Positions 8,969 to 18,027 of a DNA stretch of 36,870 nt are shown piece after piece (position 1 is the first letter of the stretch; every line of letters begins with the position of its first letter). Origin of the DNA: Bdellovibrionales bacterium (GTDB taxonomy: Bacteria; Bdellovibrionota; Bdellovibrionia; Bdellovibrionales; UBA1609); assembly GCA_020628165.1 (NCBI GenBank), contig JAHDFM010000006.1, positions 117,437-154,306 on the forward strand, read 5' to 3'. Both the position numbers and the translations under genes were made by a program. The notes under the pieces are model-generated. The model searched no databases. It was not told where the DNA came from and was given only the letters and a program-made list of their open reading frames with translations.

Positions 8969-8997
8969 GGTATAGCACAGCACATTGCACTGTGCAA
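8969..8997 (-). promoter_or_regulatory. Promoter of rpsB-tsf cluster
   Basis: On the minus strand TTGCAC (8992-8997) and TATACC (8969-8974) are separated by 17 bases. They are four of six bases or better against both sigma70 consensus boxes. The site lies about 90 bp upstream of rpsB, downstream of the preceding gene's stop. The transcript would start near 8962 and include the whole pseudoknot. Confidence 0.6.
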
Positions 8998-9025
8998 ATC
9001 TAAAAATGACAATAATTACGGTGTT

Positions 9026-10087
9026 TTAAGCTTGTGTTTCGAGGCTATTGAGATGTTCTATGGTTTTTTGACTCATATCAAAAGTGGCGTAAAGACCATG
9101 TTCCTTCGATAGGAGGGGAGAGGCTAAGATAAGATTTTCAACGCCCTTCAATTCTCCAAAGTTTTTAAAGTCAAAATCAAAGAAGCCGTGAGTTTCATTG
9201 ATCACAAATACTTTTTCAAATTCGATGTGATCGTAAAAATCAGGGTATGCCCGTTTGATTTGTTTCTTTAAATTTTTAAAGTGACTGCCGACGTATTCAA
9301 TGTCTTCGCATTGGTCTGATGGCATTAAAGTGATCCATTGTGAAAAGATCTTGTCTTCTTTGTTTTTCCAAAAATATCCCAGGCATGGTTCATAATCAGT
9401 TTTGTTTCCCATTAAGAAATGCAATTCATCTTTGAACGCAAGTTCTTCATTATGTCGGTAAAGCACTTGTAAGGTGCTGAGGGCTTTTTGTTTTTTAACT
9501 TTTTGTTTGAACTTAGCTGGTAGAAGGCTGTGATCAATCAGTTGCAACAGTCCACTCGGCGGATTGCAAAAAATAAATTTGTCGGCAAAATATTTTTTTT
9601 GTCCGTTAATAACAAGATGATCTACTTTCTTGTCGACCACGTGAATTTCAGTGACGTCAGCGTTATTAATCAAATCACCAGTGAATGATTCTAGCAAGTG
9701 CTGTTGAATTTCATATTTGTTTTTGTTCAACGACAAGCGATCACTTTCGTTGTACCAAGTGAGGTCATCGATGGTTTTAAAGTCTTTGTCGCCAAAACCA
9801 AGAAAGTCACATAATTTGCCGGAATCTACAGTTTTAGAATTATTTTCTTGTGAACTACTTTCAATTGAAAAATTAAAATTGGTATTGAACCAAACAATAT
9901 GTTGATTCCAGTCTTTTTTAGCTGGTGTGTACTCAAATTCACCAGAGTATTCATGAGTTGATTTGTAGTCACTCTGACGATCGTACAACAAGGCCACTTT
10001 GTGATCCTTGGCTAAGAAGTTGGCAATAGAAAGCCCGGTGCTGTTGTTTCCAATGACGAAGTATTTATAAGTGTTCTTTGTAGACAT
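9026..10087 (-). CDS. Rossmann-fold, FAD/NAD-binding-like protein, function unknown
   Basis: The 353-residue protein begins YFVIGNNSTGLSIANFLAKDHKVALLYD. This has the beta-alpha-beta layout of a dinucleotide-binding domain with the glycine motif altered to GNNSTG, plus an acidic residue after the second strand. A second piece near the middle (KKYFADKFIFCNPPSGLL) and the C-terminal LILASPLLSKEHGLYATFDMS resemble the FAD-binding ends of amine-oxidase or UDP-galactopyranose-mutase-like flavoproteins. This is fold-level resemblance only. No signal peptide is seen. It is the last gene of the galU-priA block, 61 nt after the CFI-box gene. No Shine-Dalgarno sequence precedes its ATG. Confidence 0.6.
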   Translation of the reverse strand: MSTKNTYKYFVIGNNSTGLSIANFLAKDHKVALLYDRQSDYKSTHEYSGEFEYTPAKKDWNQHIVWFNTNFNFSIESSSQENNSKTVDSGKLCDFLGFGDKDFKTIDDLTWYNESDRLSLNKNKYEIQQHLLESFTGDLINNADVTEIHVVDKKVDHLVINGQKKYFADKFIFCNPPSGLLQLIDHSLLPAKFKQKVKKQKALSTLQVLYRHNEELAFKDELHFLMGNKTDYEPCLGYFWKNKEDKIFSQWITLMPSDQCEDIEYVGSHFKNLKKQIKRAYPDFYDHIEFEKVFVINETHGFFDFDFKNFGELKGVENLILASPLLSKEHGLYATFDMSQKTIEHLNSLETQA

Positions 10088-10148
10088 AAATTTATATCAA
10101 CACTCATTTATATAATGATCAAGAGAAATGAACGTTGAAGCGCAAGGA

Positions 10149-11057
10149 TTAGAGGATAGGGTCGATGATCCAGCAAAAGACAATGAGCGCTACTTTTAAA
10201 AAATATTTGACAGTCGGCAGGCTTTTGATTTTAGCGCTGAAGCTAGGGGAATGTTGGTAGTAAACATAAACCAACTTACGACCGAGATGAGATTTTCTTA
10301 AAAACTGATCGCGAAAATTTCTTAGCACTGCAAGCTCAACAGCATCGTTATTGTCAAATACGGTGGTAGCAACAAAGCAACTGCTCTTTCTGTTCTTGGC
10401 TTTTTGAAATAATTTTTTAAAAACATCTTTATTTTTACTTTCGCCCTCTAGGCGTTTGATCTTTCTGAGTAATGAGCCTTGACCACGGCTGTAAGAGAAA
10501 AACTCAACCAATGTATCACACATATTTTTTAAGCGAGCCGTGCCCGGTTCAAATTTGTCATAAATAAAAATGAGATCACAATACAGACCACACAACAAAG
10601 TGGACTCTTGTTTACGATGCTGTTCTGGAATCATATGAGGCCTTAGGCCTTCATCGCCACGATTGTAAACGGCTTCTAAGATGGCAATATATTCTTCAAA
10701 ATACTTTCGCGCTTCTGAATATATTTTTTGTGACATTAAGGCACGACCTGTTTTTAAAACTTCAATTTTTGTGGACCACTTATCAAGAAGTTCTTGTAGT
10801 CGTTGTTTTTTTTCAGCCTTCATGCGACCCACTTGCGTGATCTGATCTTTTAAAAGTATAAAGCAATCACTGCAGGTAGATTCATAAACGAATTCTTTAT
10901 TGGACTCTTCAAGTGCAGACTTAGTGAAAGCATCTATCATAACTAAATCAAATGTTTCACATTTGCACATAGGACATTTGCCAAATTCAATGTCAGTATC
11001 TTCTAACTTGAAGTCGGGGACAAAGTCTTCAGCAGTGTCTGTCTGTTTTTTGCTCAT
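10149..11057 (-). CDS. Zinc-ribbon protein with C-terminal CFI-box
   Basis: Residues 28-65 hold CPMCKC and CSDC, spaced like a zinc-ribbon pair. A Lys-rich helical middle follows. Residues about 227-273 (SCFVATTVF, LAVLRNFRDQFL, LGRKLVYVYYQHSP) match the CFI-box C-terminal module, whose hallmark is C-F-I/V-A-T-A/T, then LR-FRD-L, then GR-YY-SP. A hydrophobic stretch (VALIVFCWII) ends the protein, so it may be membrane-anchored at its C-terminus. The module's function is not established. The gene starts seven bases after priA stops. Confidence 0.65.
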   Translation of the reverse strand: MSKKQTDTAEDFVPDFKLEDTDIEFGKCPMCKCETFDLVMIDAFTKSALEESNKEFVYESTCSDCFILLKDQITQVGRMKAEKKQRLQELLDKWSTKIEVLKTGRALMSQKIYSEARKYFEEYIAILEAVYNRGDEGLRPHMIPEQHRKQESTLLCGLYCDLIFIYDKFEPGTARLKNMCDTLVEFFSYSRGQGSLLRKIKRLEGESKNKDVFKKLFQKAKNRKSSCFVATTVFDNNDAVELAVLRNFRDQFLRKSHLGRKLVYVYYQHSPSFSAKIKSLPTVKYFLKVALIVFCWIIDPIL

Positions 11058-11064
11058 CCCTATA

Positions 11065-13068
11065 TTACATCATGTTAAGTGGGTCGATGTCGACCAAGAC
11101 TTTCACTTGAGAATCAAAAATATTTTTTTTATTCGCCAGTAAGTACTGACAATAGTGCTGTAAGTGACTGTATTGTCGACTGGTCACAATCATTTGATGA
11201 CGAAATCTATTTTTTAGTCGGTAAAAGGGAGCCTGACCTGGGCCTAGTATGCGTAAGTTTTCTGGGTGTTTTTCAATATACTTCTGGTTGAAGTGCTGAA
11301 GTTTTGTTTGTGAGGATTGTAATTTGTTCGGGTGATTTGATGAAAACTTAACAACAGCTAGCTTACCGTATGGAGGGTAGTTCAGTTTTTCTCTGACGTT
11401 AAGTTCACTTTCACAAAAACCTTTGAAGTCATTTTTTAAAGCATGCACGATGCTTGGGTGTTCGGTATTGTAAGCTTGTATAATCACCTTTCCTGGATCA
11501 TCGGCGTTGCGACCAGCGCGTCCACTAACTTGAGTGATCAATTGGAAACTGCGTTCACTGCTGCGAAAATTGGGCAAGTTAAAACCAACATCGGCAAGGA
11601 CTAAGCCAACTGTTTGTAAGTTTTTAAAATCTAAACCTTTCGCAATCATTTGAGTGCCAATCAAAATGTCAATTTCATTGCTTTCCATACGATTGATGAT
11701 GTCTTCTAGTTGATGGCGATTAATGACTTTATCGCGATCTACTCGCTCTACTCTGGCGTCTGGAAAAAGTTCAGAAATGTCTTTTTCTATTTTTTCTGTA
11801 CCAAGACCAAGGGGTTTGATTTCTAAGCTGTCACAGCTTGGACAGTTGTCCGTGTATTGTTCTGTGTATTCACAATAGTGGCACACAAGATCTGATTTGT
11901 TATGCAGGGTGAGGGAAATTTCACAGTTTGGGCACATATAGACAAAGCTGCAGTCGGGACAAACTACTGATTGAGCAAGGCCTCTGCGATTTAAAAATAA
12001 AGCTGTTTGTTTAGAGTTTTTTAAACTCATGTCTATGGCTGAGTGTAAAGATTCACTGAGCCAAAAAGGTAAGTCCACGTTTCCACGATTTTCACGTTCT
12101 TTTTTTAAATCGATGACTTTCATTTCAGGCATGTTTTGTTGATGAACTCTTTGACTCATTTCGTGATACTGAAACTTACCAGAAACAGCATTTTTGTAAG
12201 TCTCTAAAGAGGGCGTTGCAGACCCCAAAACAATAGGGCAGTCATGAATTTTAGCAAGCATAATAGCCGCATCTCTGCCGTTGTATTTGAGTTTTTCATC
12301 CTGCTTGTAACTAGATTCGTGCTCTTCATCGATGATGATAAGACCAATATCTTTAACCGGACAAAATAGGGCGGAACGAGCACCTATAAGAATTCGCTTT
12401 TTTTTGTCGTAGGCAGACCACCACTGATTGGTTTTTTCTCTTGCCGTAAGTTGTGAATGAATAATAGCGACATCATCTGGGTAACGAGCAGCAAAGCGGT
12501 TTAATAATTGGGGAGTGAGCGATATTTCAGGCACAAGCACAATGGCTGTTTTATCTTGATTCAAACAGTTCTCAATAAGTTTTAAGTAAACTTCTGTTTT
12601 TCCTGAACCAGTCACACCGTGTAGCAGGTGAACATTGAATGAGTTTATCTTACTAATGTCATCGATTACTTTTTTTTGTTCGTCCGTGTATGAAGGAGCA
12701 TGTGATTGAGTTATTTCTGGTACGACAACGTGCTTGGTCTTGCGGCCGTGCTTTTTTAGCGGTGGGTATGCGAGATCTAAGACAACTCCCAGAGGGTAAA
12801 AGTAATATTTTGACAACCATTGACACCAGCTGATGAATTTTTGGTTGAGTTGTGGTCGCGTTTCAGAAATACATTGAACTTTTTTAAGTTCGTACTCAGC
12901 CTCTTTGAAGGCCTCTTTACCTAGCACAATCCCATTGACCTTGCGTTTGCCGAGTGGAACTTCGACAGCTGAGCCGACAGGTAGGTTTTCGATGTCACAA
13001 ACATAACTGAGTGAGTTATCTATGGGAGCATTGACAGAAACACTAACGATGTAATCTTGTTTTTGCAT
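11065..13068 (-). CDS. priA: Primosomal replication protein N' (PriA helicase)
   Basis: PriA is the 3'-5' helicase that reloads the replisome at collapsed forks. From N to C it has a DNA-binding domain, Walker A GVTGSGKTE (about 151-159), DEEH (about 247-250), and a zinc-binding insert with eight cysteines (CPDC, CPNC, CHYC, CPSC). Helicase motifs GTEKIEKDI, GTQMIAKGLDF and QVSGRAGR follow. At 667 aa it is slightly shorter than E. coli PriA. The start is either ATG 13068, sharing one base with the upstream stop (TGATG), or the in-frame GTG just before it at 13071. I prefer the ATG. Confidence 0.95.
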   Translation of the reverse strand: MQKQDYIVSVSVNAPIDNSLSYVCDIENLPVGSAVEVPLGKRKVNGIVLGKEAFKEAEYELKKVQCISETRPQLNQKFISWCQWLSKYYFYPLGVVLDLAYPPLKKHGRKTKHVVVPEITQSHAPSYTDEQKKVIDDISKINSFNVHLLHGVTGSGKTEVYLKLIENCLNQDKTAIVLVPEISLTPQLLNRFAARYPDDVAIIHSQLTAREKTNQWWSAYDKKKRILIGARSALFCPVKDIGLIIIDEEHESSYKQDEKLKYNGRDAAIMLAKIHDCPIVLGSATPSLETYKNAVSGKFQYHEMSQRVHQQNMPEMKVIDLKKERENRGNVDLPFWLSESLHSAIDMSLKNSKQTALFLNRRGLAQSVVCPDCSFVYMCPNCEISLTLHNKSDLVCHYCEYTEQYTDNCPSCDSLEIKPLGLGTEKIEKDISELFPDARVERVDRDKVINRHQLEDIINRMESNEIDILIGTQMIAKGLDFKNLQTVGLVLADVGFNLPNFRSSERSFQLITQVSGRAGRNADDPGKVIIQAYNTEHPSIVHALKNDFKGFCESELNVREKLNYPPYGKLAVVKFSSNHPNKLQSSQTKLQHFNQKYIEKHPENLRILGPGQAPFYRLKNRFRHQMIVTSRQYSHLQHYCQYLLANKKNIFDSQVKVLVDIDPLNMM

Positions 13069-13922
13069 CACCTAAACACTGTGTAAAATGTTTCAAGAGC
13101 GTCCGACTTGAAATCTTTGCTATTGCTTACACTCAATAATGTGTTTTGATTTAGTTCTTTTATAGCTTGATTGTTAGAAATTGAAGTGACTGACACAGTG
13201 TTAATATAATAAGTGTAGTTTTGCCATTGTATGACTTGCTCGCTTGGATGATACAATTTTTTTCCATATGACTTATAATCTAAAAGTTTAATAACGCCCT
13301 TGTCGTTGATCCTAATTTTATTCACTTTAAAATTATTAGCACTTACCCAAAGGGTCGGGTTGATATTTCCACTCATAGAAGGTTGTCGAGTAAGGGCATA
13401 AGAAACCTCACCACTACTTCTTGCAAGGTGAGTGTTAGGGTCTTTCATGTACTTTGCACCATTTTCTTGAGATGGCATTCGTATGGACACATCAGGCTGA
13501 GGCGGCAAGATGTTGTAAAATTGCAAATATTTTTTAAAACCACCTGGAGTTCTTGAGTATAAGAGTGGAGCATAAAAAGAGGCCGGCGTTTTTGAACTCG
13601 ACAAAGAGTTGCCGTTCACAGTGAATCTGCTTTGTCCCTTATAAAGAAAACTTGTGCTGACCTGGTTGGCAAGTAGGTCTTTGCCTGAGACTTGAATTTT
13701 AATTTCATCGCCATTTTTTATATAAAGAGTTTCGCGCACGGAGTAACTAACACCCGTTAACTGATCTTTAACTAAGATGTCTTGCACCACTTTGATAGGC
13801 TTTTCACCGCGACTGCGAGTGACTTTGTTGGTGATGGTTTGGAGCTTTGGTATGTAAGCAAAACATGGTGTCGCTACAAAACTTAATGCCAATAGAATTA
13901 TTGAAATCATTTTCATATTCAT
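13068..13922 (-). CDS. Secreted protein of unknown function
   Basis: The 284-residue protein has a clear signal peptide: MNMKMISIILLALSFVAT then PCFA, with cleavage likely after Ala23. The mature part is rich in beta-forming residues (SVRETLYIKNGDEIKIQVSG, TSFLYKGQSRFTVNG) and has no Cys. It may be a periplasmic beta-rich protein, perhaps LolA/LolB-like in architecture, but I see no diagnostic motif. GGAAG lies five bases before the ATG. It sits between galU (9 nt gap) and priA (1 nt overlap), so it is cotranscribed with them. Confidence 0.7.
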   Translation of the reverse strand: MNMKMISIILLALSFVATPCFAYIPKLQTITNKVTRSRGEKPIKVVQDILVKDQLTGVSYSVRETLYIKNGDEIKIQVSGKDLLANQVSTSFLYKGQSRFTVNGNSLSSSKTPASFYAPLLYSRTPGGFKKYLQFYNILPPQPDVSIRMPSQENGAKYMKDPNTHLARSSGEVSYALTRQPSMSGNINPTLWVSANNFKVNKIRINDKGVIKLLDYKSYGKKLYHPSEQVIQWQNYTYYINTVSVTSISNNQAIKELNQNTLLSVSNSKDFKSDALETFYTVFR

Positions 13923-13931
13923 AAAAACTTC

Positions 13932-14807
13932 CTAAAGTTTGAGTTCACTCAAATATTTTTTAACTTTGTCTTGCAGCTCAGGATGTCTCAAGGCAAATTC
14001 GATGTTTGCCTGTATATACCCAAACTTATCACCTGCATCGTAACGAAGGCCAGCAAAAGTTATAGCTTCTAGACCTTCTTTTTGCGCTAGAAGCGTCTGA
14101 GCGTCAGTGAGTTCGATTTCACCCCTTTTACTGGGTTTTATGTTTTCGAGGTGATCAAAAATTTTGGCAGAAAATACATATCGCCCTGGAAGTGCATACT
14201 GCGATGGGGCTTGATCTGGGTTCGGCTTTTCAACAACGTCGAGCACTTTAAAACGGTTAGGGCCGAGTTCTTCCATTTTAATGATTCCGTATTTTTGCAC
14301 GTCCTCCATAGAAACATGCATGACGGCCACAGTAGAAACGTTATTGGCACCGGCGCTGTCGATGAGTTGTTTTGTAACGGTGGGTGTGTTGTCGTCGGTG
14401 TACATGATTTCATCGCCAAGGAGGACGGCAAAGTTTTCATCGCCAACCACAGGTTTTGCACAATGAACTGCATGTCCTAAGCCAAGCGCGACCTTTTGGC
14501 GAACAGTGATAATATTGCACATATCTTTAAGATGAATGATTTTATTTAACAAATCAGTTTTATTGTCTTTTACAAGCCTTGCCTCAAGCTCGTAAGACAC
14601 ATCAAAGAAATCCTCAATGGAGTTTTTGCCGCGTCCTTGAATAAGGATGATGTCTTCGACCCCTGCTTTGACCGCCTCTTCAATGTTGTAAAGAAGGTTA
14701 GGTTTATCAACAATGGGGAGCATTTCTTTAGGTATAGTCTTGGTAACAGGTAAAAAACGAGTTCCAAGTCCGGCGACGGGTATGACGGCTTTTTTAACTT
14801 TAAACAT
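13932..14807 (-). CDS. galU: UTP-glucose-1-phosphate uridylyltransferase GalU
   Basis: GalU makes UDP-glucose for cell-surface polysaccharides and nucleotide-sugar metabolism. The nucleotide-binding signature AVIPVAGLGTRFLPVTKTIP followed by KEMLPIVDKP is at residues 7-36. VVEKPNPDQAPS and GLRYDAGDKFGYIQAN are also typical. The length of 291 aa is standard. There is no Shine-Dalgarno sequence: ATTATTCTAACTCT precedes the ATG and an in-frame TAA lies just upstream, so no longer start exists. A -10-like box ends seven bases before the ATG, suggesting a leaderless mRNA. Confidence 0.95.
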   Translation of the reverse strand: MFKVKKAVIPVAGLGTRFLPVTKTIPKEMLPIVDKPNLLYNIEEAVKAGVEDIILIQGRGKNSIEDFFDVSYELEARLVKDNKTDLLNKIIHLKDMCNIITVRQKVALGLGHAVHCAKPVVGDENFAVLLGDEIMYTDDNTPTVTKQLIDSAGANNVSTVAVMHVSMEDVQKYGIIKMEELGPNRFKVLDVVEKPNPDQAPSQYALPGRYVFSAKIFDHLENIKPSKRGEIELTDAQTLLAQKEGLEAITFAGLRYDAGDKFGYIQANIEFALRHPELQDKVKKYLSELKL

Positions 14808-14813
14808 AGAGTT

Positions 14814-14843
14814 AGAATAATCATATATTTACCACCTAGTCAA
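14814..14843 (-). promoter_or_regulatory. Candidate galU promoter placing the mRNA start at the ATG
   Basis: On the minus strand TTGACT (14838-14843) and TATTCT (14814-14819) are 18 bases apart. The -10 box ends seven bases before the galU ATG at 14807, so transcription would begin at or next to the start codon. It is a consensus match only, but it fits the missing Shine-Dalgarno sequence. Confidence 0.4.
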
Positions 14844-15033
14844 AGGCCTTAAGCTGACCTAAATATATAAAATAATTAGGATCTGTTGCCAGTGTGCCTA
14901 TCCATATACGGGTGCTGAGCGCTTTGAATTTGTGATTGAAATTTTATTTTCAAACGTCAAAATCAGTTTGGCCTCATCTCCAGGTCAAATTAAAATTTCA
15001 AATGCAGTAAAAACTCACCTTATCTCTTGGCAG

Positions 15034-15062
15034 GTCAAAGTGCTTTGACAGCGAATCATAAT
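15034..15062 (+). promoter_or_regulatory. Inverted repeat and -10 box upstream of the large lipoprotein
   Basis: GTCAAAG (15034-15040) and CTTTGAC (15043-15049) form a perfect 7-bp inverted repeat with a two-base centre. CATAAT follows at 15057-15062. The dyad would cover the -35 and spacer region, where no good -35 box exists. That fits a site for an activator or repressor. Two further dyads lie upstream (TTGAAA/TTTCAA near 14938-14954, AAATT/AATTT near 14988-14999), and the string GTCAAA occurs four times between 14839 and 15040. The remainder of 14844-15033 shows nothing I can name. Confidence 0.4.
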
Positions 15063-15153
15063 GTATCAAACTGAGATAAAGGTTTGGTTCCCTGTTATTA
15101 AATTGGTTGTTGGGGCAAAATTGCTTATAATAAAAGGTACCTGGGGGATATGG

Positions 15154-16464
15154 GTGCCAAAAAAGAGTTTATTAAATATTTTTAAATCGTATTCAAATTA
15201 CTTTCTAATCACACTGACGTTATTCACTTGCATTATTTCGTTTCAAAACTGCACGATGCAACTGGATCAAGAGCAGATTGAGTCATCATCAACGGCTCAA
15301 AGTGACCCTTCACCTTTTGCCTATAATTTTGAAATTGATCATTTAGCAGTTATGACGTGTCCGAACTCAAGCCTGAATCAGCGTTATGGTGGTTTTACCA
15401 TAAAGTGGGGAGCCTATAGAAATGGTCTTGCCGTTAATAAAGGTGGGCTAGGGTTTTCTCAAGAGTGGCTCAATAAAAATGGTAACTATCAACAGCAAGC
15501 AATGGCAACACTTCTTAATAACAGTATAAAGAATAAAGATCTTTATTTAGTTTCTGGGTACTTTAAAACAAATAGATTAAAAGACGGCATTCTGGCCAGT
15601 GTTTGGAACTCAACTCAGGACAACACCTTCATGCACAGTAACCCTAAAAGTATGCCCATAGATTCTTATAGGCATCAACTGATTGAAGCCGTAGACAGCA
15701 AACACAGCTACTTTTCTAGGATTCCAGTTTCTAGTAATGGAACTAAGAGTCGTCTTGAGGGGCATTTACACCGAGATAATTTACCCTCCATAAATCTAAA
15801 CTCCAACGATACCTTTACTGAAACAATGAGCAATTATCGTAATTTCGGATCTCGATTGCACATTGGATTTTCGAAAGGTGATAAAATTGATGGCGCTAGT
15901 TTTTTCTTGTTAAATTCAGACGGTGATTATCAAGACTCATCTGCTGTTGGATACTCTTACTGGTTGGATTACCACAAAGTGGGAGCTAGTGATCGTTATT
16001 TAAAATCAGTGCAAGAACGTGACACTTTGACAGGACAGAACACATCATCGAATTGGAATTGCCCGCAAGATCTACGTTTTATGATCATTGATCGCAGAGA
16101 CCTGGGTAAGTCTACAACTCCTACTTTCCAGCCAACACAGATCAGTTCTGCTGCTATTGCCGGCAACCGCGTTTTACAAACAATCACAAATATTATTGAT
16201 CCAGCCTACTGGGACATAGACTTCAGCAACAAACGCATCGTTCGCAAAATTAGTGAGAACAATTCTTACTGTTATAATAAGAGTAATTACATTGCCAAAA
16301 CAAACGAAGGCGTGCAGGTGAACTTTGATCTTATCGTTGTGGATTACAATCAAAGTAGCTGCTTGAGCTATCCCAATAATATCAAAGAAGGCAATCGAGT
16401 TGGTAATCGCAACCTTGTCGAGCATCACGTTTGCCCACACTATGTCAGTATCTGCTTTAGATAA
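15154..16464 (+). CDS. Large predicted lipoprotein of unknown function
   Basis: I start at GTG 15154, preceded by GGGGGA with a five-base spacer, giving 436 aa. The frame is open back to an ATG at 15061, but that start has no ribosome-binding site and would put 31 non-secretory residues before the signal peptide. From the GTG the protein reads VPKKSLLNIFKSYSNYF, then a hydrophobic stretch, then ISFQNC. This is a signal peptide with an atypical lipobox (FQNC), so Cys about 33 would be lipidated. The mature part is Asn/Ser-rich with four or more Cys (CPNSSLNQRYGG, WNCPQDLRF, NSYCYNKSN, CPHYVSICF). No known domain is recognised. It converges on the rlmD-like gene with only nine bases between stops. 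Confidence 0.65.
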   Translation: MPKKSLLNIFKSYSNYFLITLTLFTCIISFQNCTMQLDQEQIESSSTAQSDPSPFAYNFEIDHLAVMTCPNSSLNQRYGGFTIKWGAYRNGLAVNKGGLGFSQEWLNKNGNYQQQAMATLLNNSIKNKDLYLVSGYFKTNRLKDGILASVWNSTQDNTFMHSNPKSMPIDSYRHQLIEAVDSKHSYFSRIPVSSNGTKSRLEGHLHRDNLPSINLNSNDTFTETMSNYRNFGSRLHIGFSKGDKIDGASFFLLNSDGDYQDSSAVGYSYWLDYHKVGASDRYLKSVQERDTLTGQNTSSNWNCPQDLRFMIIDRRDLGKSTTPTFQPTQISSAAIAGNRVLQTITNIIDPAYWDIDFSNKRIVRKISENNSYCYNKSNYIAKTNEGVQVNFDLIVVDYNQSSCLSYPNNIKEGNRVGNRNLVEHHVCPHYVSICFR

Positions 16465-16473
16465 AAAGAATTG

Positions 16474-17574
16474 TTAAATTTTTGAAAACACGAAAAGAGT
16501 TTCCGTATGATAAGTTTGCGGAAACATATCAAAACCATAAACTCTTTCAACATCAAACCCAAGTTTTAGTAATATGCCAGCATCACGAGTCATGGTGGCT
16601 AAATCACAGCTAATGTAAGCTATTTTTTTTGCATGCTGTACGTTGTGCAACACAGATGCATCGCAACCAGAGCGAGGAGGATCTAGAATCACCAAAGAAC
16701 TTTCGTCAGCTTTATTTTTTTGAAAATACCGTTCGACCTTGTCGTAAACAAATTCAATATTTGTGTTCTTGGTTTGAGCTAGTTGAATATTTTGTTTGCT
16801 ATAGTCAATTCCAACAATAGGTGTTTTTTGAAACTGTTGTTGCACTGGGATGGTGAAATTGCCAGTTCCGCAATAAGCATCATAGATGCGCGTGAAATTT
16901 TGGTTTTCTATTTGCTCAAGAACCTTTTCAATGAGCATGGAGTTAACAGAGTTGTTCACTTGTGAAAACACATTGTGTTGGTGCTTTTCTTTAATGGGGT
17001 AAACTTTAGCTTTGTTATCTGTGGTCACAGAAAATTCATAACGGCCGTTTTTAATCTGTGTTGTGCGAAATTCATTTATTTGGGCGTTGATTTCTTTTTT
17101 AGCAATCAAGCATTTATCAATGTCAATGAGATCATGAGAGTTTCGTTTGTAGTAGCCAACTTTACCATTTTGCACATTCAGCTGAATGCGATTTCGATAG
17201 TGAAAAGTTTCATGACTTTTTATAAATTCTAAGGGGGTCTGTAAATTGAGTTTGTCGAGAGCACTTTTAACAAATTCATTTTTTTGTAGAACTTGTTCAT
17301 TATAGTTGATGTGTTGCCACTGGCAGCCGCCACAGTCATTGAAGTATTTACAAGGTGGTTCAGTGCGCAGAGAACTTTGGCTGATGATTTCAACAAGCTC
17401 TGCTAAAGCATAATTTTTTTTAACTTTCGTAAGGCGAACTCTCACTTGGTCTTGAGGTGCGGTGATCCCTTCAACAAAAACGACAAAATTAAAATGGCGC
17501 CCGAGACCTCGGCCGCCATTGTAAGTGAGTTTCTCAATTTTTAGATCTATCAGATCATTTTTTGAGAGTTTCAA
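16474..17574 (-). CDS. RlmC/RlmD/TrmA-family rRNA (uracil-5-)-methyltransferase with [4Fe-4S] site
   Basis: SAM-dependent m5U methyltransferase of the RumA family, which modifies 23S rRNA. A TRAM-like RNA-binding domain covers residues 5-60. Cys75, Cys81, Cys84 (CKYFNDCGGC) and Cys155 are placed as the iron-sulfur ligands of RumA. The SAM-binding and catalytic parts follow: DAYCGTGNFTIP, VGIDYSKQNI, LVILDPPRSGCD. The catalytic Cys323 lies in AYISCDLATMTRD. At 366 aa it is compact, near RlmC size. RlmD versus RlmC cannot be decided here. It starts five bases after ndk ends. Confidence 0.88.
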   Translation of the reverse strand: MKLSKNDLIDLKIEKLTYNGGRGLGRHFNFVVFVEGITAPQDQVRVRLTKVKKNYALAELVEIISQSSLRTEPPCKYFNDCGGCQWQHINYNEQVLQKNEFVKSALDKLNLQTPLEFIKSHETFHYRNRIQLNVQNGKVGYYKRNSHDLIDIDKCLIAKKEINAQINEFRTTQIKNGRYEFSVTTDNKAKVYPIKEKHQHNVFSQVNNSVNSMLIEKVLEQIENQNFTRIYDAYCGTGNFTIPVQQQFQKTPIVGIDYSKQNIQLAQTKNTNIEFVYDKVERYFQKNKADESSLVILDPPRSGCDASVLHNVQHAKKIAYISCDLATMTRDAGILLKLGFDVERVYGFDMFPQTYHTETLFVFSKI

Positions 17575-17579
17575 ATAAC

Positions 17580-18005
17580 TTATACGTTACAGATTTCGTT
17601 TTTTTCAAAAAATAAGCTCAATTCTCTTTCAGCACTTGTTGGTGAGTCACTGCCGTGAACGGCATTTTCACCAACACTGTCACCCCACTCGGCTCTGATT
17701 GTGCCAGCAGCTGCATCTGAAGGGTTTGTGGCACCCATAATCTCTCTGTTTTTAGTGATGGCATTTTCTCCGTGAAGAGCCATAAGCATTACTGGAGCTG
17801 ATGTCATGAATTCAACAAGCTCATCAAAGAAAGGGCGTTCTTTGTGCTCAGCATAGAACTCCTCAGCTTTTTCTTTTGAAAGATGAGAGATTTTAGCAGC
17901 TGCAATTTTTAACCCATTGCTTTCGAACTTGTTAATAATGCCACCGATGGCATTTTTTTTCATAGCGTTAGGCTTGATGATACTGAATGTAGTTTCCATA
18001 GACAT
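17580..18005 (-). CDS. ndk: Nucleoside diphosphate kinase
   Basis: Ndk moves the gamma-phosphate of ATP to NDPs through a phospho-histidine. The 141-residue protein has [12 protein letters not shown] at the N-terminus, REIMGATNP at about 87-95 and the active-site NAVHGSDS with His117. Start ATG 18005 (MSMETTF) has AAGAGG seven bases upstream, a better spacing than the second Met. It lies between a lipoprotein gene and the rlmD-like gene in an apparent three-gene operon. Confidence 0.96.
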   Translation of the reverse strand: MSMETTFSIIKPNAMKKNAIGGIINKFESNGLKIAAAKISHLSKEKAEEFYAEHKERPFFDELVEFMTSAPVMLMALHGENAITKNREIMGATNPSDAAAGTIRAEWGDSVGENAVHGSDSPTSAERELSLFFEKNEICNV

Positions 18006-18027
18006 AATTTTGACCTCTTATTTAGTG

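Noticed and set aside
8728-9012. 94-codon frame across the rpsB leader
   Set aside because: It overlaps rpsB in another frame and the leader's promoter and pseudoknot; no start signal.
14138-14480. Frames inside galU on both strands
   Set aside because: galU has full family motifs in its own frame; these are shadows.
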